From a virus: DNA of 58,578 bases. The stretch spans positions 1 through 58,578 of the IMG/VR virus record IMGVR_UViG_3300030294_000038. One strand, 5' to 3'. The translations under genes were made by a program, and so were the position numbers. The notes below the pieces were generated by a model, which was not told where the DNA came from, did no database searches, and worked only from the letters and a program-made list of their open reading frames with translations. This document shows, piece by piece, positions 54,160 through 58,578 of this stretch (its first letter is position 1; each line of letters starts with the position of its first letter).

Positions 54160-54367
54160 TTTTCTTGTTTCCTTACGGGAAGTTCGGGATAATAAATATG
54201 AGTTCAATATTAAAATACTTGATGCTGGGAGCTCTTGTATTGAATGCACTTTGAACTTCTCAGTCACATCGCTCAAAAACAGCAAGCACTTCAAGGAACC
54301 GGGGTGGATCTTGTGTAAACCATAAGATTCTGCTCTATCAACACTTTATTTTCGCCTGGAGCATTCC
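54160..54367. promoter_or_regulatory. Divergent intergenic region between tail units
   Basis: 208 AT-rich bases between the start of the minus-strand unit and the sheath gene; late promoters for both directions should lie here. Short inverted repeats occur (GAAGTTC at 54179 with GAACTTC at 54251; TTCAAT with ATTGAA). No ATTAC-type early element is present. Two TATG tetramers occur nearby, but too short to be decisive. Confidence 0.5.
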
Positions 54368-56605
54368 ATGTCAGCATTGATGAAAAATGCGGCGCCGATG
54401 ACGATCCAGTTGGGCATGAAGGATGACAGCACCACCGCGGCGAGTGTCGCCGCGGAAGCTATCCCTTCCCACCTTGCAAAAGTCTTTCTTTTTGCGAAGC
54501 GAGGCCCCACTACGGATCAGCTGGTCAGCGGCAATTCTCGCACCACGATGTATGGCAGTGATTCTTTCGATCTCCGGAAGAAGTACGCCACACACCAAAC
54601 CGTTCTCTCGAACAAGCTCAATGATCAGGCCAACCCCCAGATCATTCGTCGCCTGAAGCCGCAGGATGCCGGTCCTCGTCCGAGCATCCGCATCTACCTG
54701 GATCTGCTCAAGACCAACCTCACCGAATACCGGCGCGGTTCCGACGGCAAGTACATGCTCGACACCGATGGCAATCGGATCAAGACCGGCGGCACCATCC
54801 CCGGCTATCGCGGCAAGTGGATTGCCAAGGCCATCCCGGTCGAAGGTGGCGTTGAAGAGGTGGTTTACTCTTCGACCTATGACTGGGCGACGTCGGAAGA
54901 CGGTGATGCCTATGTCAAGCGCGCTTTCGATGGCAACACCATGATAGTGGTGACGTCACGCAATCTGGAAATCGGTCTGGGTGTGCAGCAAGAAGGCACG
55001 ATGATTGACACAGCTGCCAATGGCGCTGCTGGTGCTCAATCCATCATGTACCCGATGTTCGACATCGCAGTTCCGTTCTTCGGTCAAGATGGTAACAATG
55101 TTGGTCTGCGTATGTATGCGCCGACCGATGATTCCCAGATGCCGATCAACAAGAACCTGCTGACCAAGGACAAGATCTATCCGCTGGTGGCACAACTCCT
55201 GTACAAGGACGATATCAACCAGACCTCGACGATCACTTCGACCATTGCTGGCGATCAGTATGTCGATGTGGCTCTGAAGCCCGGTGCTATGGACTCCACC
55301 TATGAAGCTGAACGCTACATTGGCGACATCCTGCTCCCGGCCTACCAGTCGCTCGATGACATCACCACGACTCCGGTCTACGGTCCGTTCGGCCAGATCC
55401 ACGTCTATGAGGACAACCTCGCTGAAGTGATCAATCTGCTTTATGCAGAAGAAGTCAAGCATGTTGGCGATGATTACACCGACTTCGATGAAACCGCTGA
55501 TGAAGAATGGCGTTTCAACATCCTGTCGGCCGTCACTTCTGCCAACCAGCCGTACCACGCATTCGAACTGAATTACTCGGATGTTGACGCGTTCCGGTTC
55601 AGTGAGTCGGCCACCATCTATGCCCAAGGCGGCTCGGATGGCACGATGGACGATGCAATGCTCAACAAGCTGGTCACGAGCCATATCGCGGTCTATGCTG
55701 ATGAGCTCTCCGAGTTCACGGACTCGGCTCTGCACCCGGAATGCATCATCTACGACACGGGCTTCCAGCTCGATACGAAGAAGGCTCTGGCTCAGTTCAT
55801 CTCGGTTCGCAAGAACACGTTCATCTTCCTGGCGACTCATGCTGTTGGTGAGAAGCTCTCAGAAGCGAATGAGTACTCGCGATCTGTGGCTCTCAATGCC
55901 TATCTGAAGAACTATCCGGAATCGGTCTACTGGGGTACGAAGGCCGTTCGTGGCCTGATCATGGGCCGCTCTGGCAACCTGCTGAGCAGCAACTGGCGTG
56001 GTCGTCTGCCTGTTGCCGTCGAGATCGCCTCCAAGGCTGCGGAATGCATGGGTGCTGCTGATGGCATCTGGAAGGAAGCGAGTTTCTTCGATCGCTATCC
56101 GAACTCCATGATCACGATGTTCAAGAACTTGAACGTTGAGTTCATCGGTGCTGCTACCCGCAACCGCGACTGGGAAATCGGCATGAACTGGGTGGGTGCT
56201 TTCGATCGCCGGCAGTTCTTCATCCCGGCTCTGAAGACCATCTACGGTGGCGACAGCCTCTCGGATACGTCGGTGCTCAACAGCTTCCTCACAGTCATGC
56301 TGTGCTGCGAGCTGAACAAGATCGGCGAACGCATCTGGCGTGAGTTCTCTGGCTCCACTACCCTGACCGATGACCAGTTCATCGATGCTGTCAATGCCCG
56401 CTACAAGGAACTGATCAAGGACCGCTTCACGAACGTCTACACGATCATTCCGAATGCGTACATCAGCACCGATCAGAAGTCGAAGGGATATGTTTGGACC
56501 CTGCAGGTCAAGCTGGGTGCGCCGAACATGAAGACTGTGGAAGAGCTGTATCTGGATGTGTACCGCAAGGACACACTCGATGCCGCTTCTTCGACGACGG
56601 CCTAA
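54368..56605 (+). CDS. Contractile tail sheath protein
   Basis: 745 residues, GGAGCATTCC before ATG. The start (VAAEAIPSHLAKVFLFAKRG) with GPTTDQLV and YGSDSFDLRKKYATHQTV resembles phiKZ-type sheath proteins (gp29), in which a plug-like N-terminal segment is followed by a handshake and core domain. Codon use is GC-rich, as expected for one of the most abundant virion proteins. It precedes the tube gene, the standard order. The sheath contracts to drive the tube through the cell envelope. Identity from position, size and sequence feel. Confidence 0.88.
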   Translation: MSALMKNAAPMTIQLGMKDDSTTAASVAAEAIPSHLAKVFLFAKRGPTTDQLVSGNSRTTMYGSDSFDLRKKYATHQTVLSNKLNDQANPQIIRRLKPQDAGPRPSIRIYLDLLKTNLTEYRRGSDGKYMLDTDGNRIKTGGTIPGYRGKWIAKAIPVEGGVEEVVYSSTYDWATSEDGDAYVKRAFDGNTMIVVTSRNLEIGLGVQQEGTMIDTAANGAAGAQSIMYPMFDIAVPFFGQDGNNVGLRMYAPTDDSQMPINKNLLTKDKIYPLVAQLLYKDDINQTSTITSTIAGDQYVDVALKPGAMDSTYEAERYIGDILLPAYQSLDDITTTPVYGPFGQIHVYEDNLAEVINLLYAEEVKHVGDDYTDFDETADEEWRFNILSAVTSANQPYHAFELNYSDVDAFRFSESATIYAQGGSDGTMDDAMLNKLVTSHIAVYADELSEFTDSALHPECIIYDTGFQLDTKKALAQFISVRKNTFIFLATHAVGEKLSEANEYSRSVALNAYLKNYPESVYWGTKAVRGLIMGRSGNLLSSNWRGRLPVAVEIASKAAECMGAADGIWKEASFFDRYPNSMITMFKNLNVEFIGAATRNRDWEIGMNWVGAFDRRQFFIPALKTIYGGDSLSDTSVLNSFLTVMLCCELNKIGERIWREFSGSTTLTDDQFIDAVNARYKELIKDRFTNVYTIIPNAYISTDQKSKGYVWTLQVKLGAPNMKTVEELYLDVYRKDTLDAASSTTA

Positions 56606-56628
56606 TCCACCGACTTCGTCATCTCTCC

Positions 56629-56658
56629 TAGGGGAGGGGTAGAGATATTCCTCCCCTA
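56629..56658 (+). terminator. Hairpin, 9-bp perfect stem, between sheath and tube
   Basis: TAGGGGAGG and CCTCCCCTA with a 12-base loop. It may lower read-through or mark an RNA end so that tube and sheath levels differ. Confidence 0.6.
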
Positions 56659-56686
56659 ATGACTTCTGACATTAAAGGAAAAGCAC

Positions 56687-57553
56687 ATGTCACGTCAAAC
56701 TGACACGTTGCTGGGTGCTAGCAACGCATATGCGCAGGGCGCACAGAACACCATGCTCAACCTGGGAACAGGTGGTCAGCTGGGTTATGTGAGTGACCTG
56801 TCGCAACTGCTCAGCGCTCAGCTTCACATCCGCAGCAACCTCATCGCTGTTGTGATCGAAGGCCCGAAGGGCTTCTCGTATCTGCCCAATAGCTCGTACT
56901 ACTACGCCGCTCTTCGTGAACTCGTTGAACGGCAGGCTCTTACCATCGACGGCCTGGCTCAGGGTCTTGAAGTCCAGACTGTGGAAACTCCTATCGGCGC
57001 CGCTGGCGAAATGATGGAGCACCCGGTCAAGACTACTCGTGCCCGTTCCCAGGTCACGATGCGCTGGCCTGAACGCTATGGCAAGCCGGTCTTCCGTTTC
57101 CTGTCGAGTTACATCCGTAACTTGATCCTGGACCCGGATACCAACTTCGCAGCCATCGGCACTCTGTCCAACAAGCCCACCGACATGCTCATGGACATGT
57201 TCGGCTGCACTATCGCCTTCTTCGAACCTGATCCCACCCACACCAAGGTGGTTCAGTCGTGGCTCGGAACTGGCATGTGGCCGAAGGTTACCGGTGATGC
57301 AGTGGGTCGTCGTGAAATCACGGCTGCTTCCGAAGAAACGACCTACGACGTGCAATGGGCTGGTGTTTACCAGGTCGGCGTCGGTGTGGATCAGTTCTGC
57401 CAGAAGCTGCTCGACGCCATGAACATCGTCAATGCCAACCCGAACAACCGCGCCGCATTCATCGACGCGATCAGCTCGGACATCACCGCCGCATCCTCGT
57501 CTGGCTACTCGGCCGGTATCGACACGATGCGTAACAAGGCTGTTTCCGTTTAA
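56687..57553 (+). CDS. Tail tube protein
   Basis: 288 residues, AAAGGAAAAGCAC before ATG. It follows the sheath as in phiKZ (gp30). Strand-rich sequence (LRSNLIAVVIEGPKGFSYLP type segments), GC-rich codon use fitting a major virion protein. It forms the inner tube through which DNA passes. Assigned by position and size; no database check. Confidence 0.82.
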   Translation: MSRQTDTLLGASNAYAQGAQNTMLNLGTGGQLGYVSDLSQLLSAQLHIRSNLIAVVIEGPKGFSYLPNSSYYYAALRELVERQALTIDGLAQGLEVQTVETPIGAAGEMMEHPVKTTRARSQVTMRWPERYGKPVFRFLSSYIRNLILDPDTNFAAIGTLSNKPTDMLMDMFGCTIAFFEPDPTHTKVVQSWLGTGMWPKVTGDAVGRREITAASEETTYDVQWAGVYQVGVGVDQFCQKLLDAMNIVNANPNNRAAFIDAISSDITAASSSGYSAGIDTMRNKAVSV

Positions 57554-57593
57554 CGCAGCACCTCAGTTCCTTTCTGCCTCATGTGTGGCTTCC

Positions 57594-57650
57594 GGACCCT
57601 GCATTAAAGCTTATTCCCTTGAGCTTTTTTGTAGGGTCCATCTTTTTTAT
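57594..57650 (+). terminator. Terminator, nested hairpins with T tract
   Basis: GGACCCT (57594) pairs with AGGGTCC (57633-57639), enclosing AAAGCT / AGCTTTT; then ATCTTTTTTATT. Good intrinsic terminator after the tube gene. Confidence 0.8.
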
Positions 57651-57682
57651 TATGCCGCACTTCTTTATTCAAAGGCAAGCAA

Positions 57683-57994
57683 ATGCTTTATATTGCAAAC
57701 TCATTTGATGTAGTCTTTCGTGGAATGCAGAGCAATCATGCCAAATTCGAAAGCACGGTACTGATCAACCCACTCGATGGTATTGGTGCATCCCGTGAAA
57801 TGAAAGTGGTGGTGAAAGCTCGCAAAGATATCAAGAAGCTCTCCCGCATCACAGCGATTGATCTCTTTCCTTATGTGGATGAGAAGCTGGTCAAGAATGG
57901 TGCTATTTCATTCGGACGTAATGACACAGTGTTGGTTTATGACGAGGATGCATCCAGTGATGGGAAGTGGTATCTCTTTCACAGGAGTGTCTAA
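57683..57994 (+). CDS. Hypothetical protein (103 aa)
   Basis: 103 residues, AAAGGCAAGCA before ATG. Strand-rich start (MLYIANSFDVVFRGMQSN), basic middle (VVVKARKDIKKLSR), no motif. Located after the tube, so probably a late gene, perhaps virion-associated. Confidence 0.75.
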   Translation: MLYIANSFDVVFRGMQSNHAKFESTVLINPLDGIGASREMKVVVKARKDIKKLSRITAIDLFPYVDEKLVKNGAISFGRNDTVLVYDEDASSDGKWYLFHRSV

Positions 57995-58030
57995 TTCCTA
58001 TGAGCCAACCATTCATAACGAGGTATTCGA

Positions 58031-58573
58031 ATGACTCGTAATTTTCGTGGTCTGGTAGCAGCCGAAGAGGATAAGAGCGACGACATCAAGCTCGAAGGAC
58101 CTCTCTCGAATGTTTACTTCCAGGCACTCAACTCGGTCTACAATAAGGATGATCCCAATCCTGACCACATCAACATCACTCTGAGCAATCACGCTGAAGG
58201 TAATGCTACCGATGTGCGGGCAGCTACCGAAACCCAGCAGGTTGATGCGACTATTGCCAATCGCGCTCTACAAGCACTGATCAGTAAGAAAGTGACCTAT
58301 GCAGCCCCGCCTGCTGGCACCACTCTCTATGGTGCATCGGCCTGTGACATCAACGACGGCGATATCGTTGAGGTGGTCAAGAAGTCTGGTGAGAAGCACA
58401 ACTTCGTGTTGGTGATTGACTACTCCGATCCCAATGAAGAAGATCCCACCAAGGAAATCGACATCAATGACCAGTCTGAACTCTCCGCTGTTCTGGAGAG
58501 CATGGCTGTTCGAATGAACATTCCCGTATTTCGGAATTTGCAATCGGCACTCGAATCCTTCTCGAAGAAGTAA
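58031..58573 (+). CDS. Hypothetical protein, probable late gene (180 aa)
   Basis: 180 residues, ATG with GAGGTATTCGA upstream. Acidic; ends in FRNLQSALESFSKK. No membrane helix or motif. GC-richer codons than the early block. Complete, with the TAA just before the window ends. Confidence 0.78.
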   Translation: MTRNFRGLVAAEEDKSDDIKLEGPLSNVYFQALNSVYNKDDPNPDHINITLSNHAEGNATDVRAATETQQVDATIANRALQALISKKVTYAAPPAGTTLYGASACDINDGDIVEVVKKSGEKHNFVLVIDYSDPNEEDPTKEIDINDQSELSAVLESMAVRMNIPVFRNLQSALESFSKK

Positions 58574-58578
58574 TACGG

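Overview
This window looks like part of a jumbo (giant) tailed bacteriophage of the phiKZ-like group infecting a Gram-negative host. The hallmarks are a virion-type multisubunit RNA polymerase split over separate genes (a beta-prime N-terminal fragment ending just after DFDGD, then a 1,430-residue beta-like subunit), a giant virion protein with a lytic transglycosylase domain beside it, a prohead protease, a large terminase with Walker A/B and nuclease motifs, and a contractile-tail sheath and tube pair. All family assignments come from motifs and gene order read by eye; no database search was run.

Layout. (1) 1-15.7 kb, structural/virion polymerase block: a minus-strand giant protein with transglycosylase domain (open at the left edge), then plus-strand RNA polymerase beta-prime fragment, beta, a small protein, two uncharacterised probable virion proteins and a probable prohead protease. 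The order resembles phiKZ genes 181 down to 175. (2) 15.7-45.4 kb, accessory/early block: about 45 mostly small, tightly packed plus-strand genes, cut into units by long perfect hairpins. A repeated upstream element (consensus close to ATTTCAAACACWCATTAC) stands in front of several units and is a strong candidate for the phage early promoter. Recognisable genes are a QueC-like PP-loop enzyme, a full-length NAD-dependent DNA ligase, a MazG-like protein and a few conserved small phage proteins; the rest are unknown, including several families of tandem paralogues. (3) 45.4-58.6 kb, packaging/tail block: a minus-strand cluster (structural protein, terminase, GNAT acetyltransferase, three structural proteins), then plus-strand sheath, tube and two further proteins. 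The order resembles phiKZ genes 25-30.

The most unusual content is non-coding. Between 33.27 and 34.03 kb about 750 bases hold no credible gene but at least fourteen helices of 5-11 bp, long-range pairings and a textbook terminator: a large ornate structured RNA. A second, shorter structured RNA with its own 15-bp hairpin lies at 39.44-39.61 kb. No CRISPR array, tRNA, rRNA, insertion sequence or integrase was seen.

How it works together (inference): polymerase packaged in the virion would enter with the DNA and transcribe the middle block from the ATTAC-type promoters; that block would supply host-takeover, nucleotide and DNA-metabolism functions plus the structured RNAs; the two flanking blocks are late genes for the head, tail, packaging and injection.
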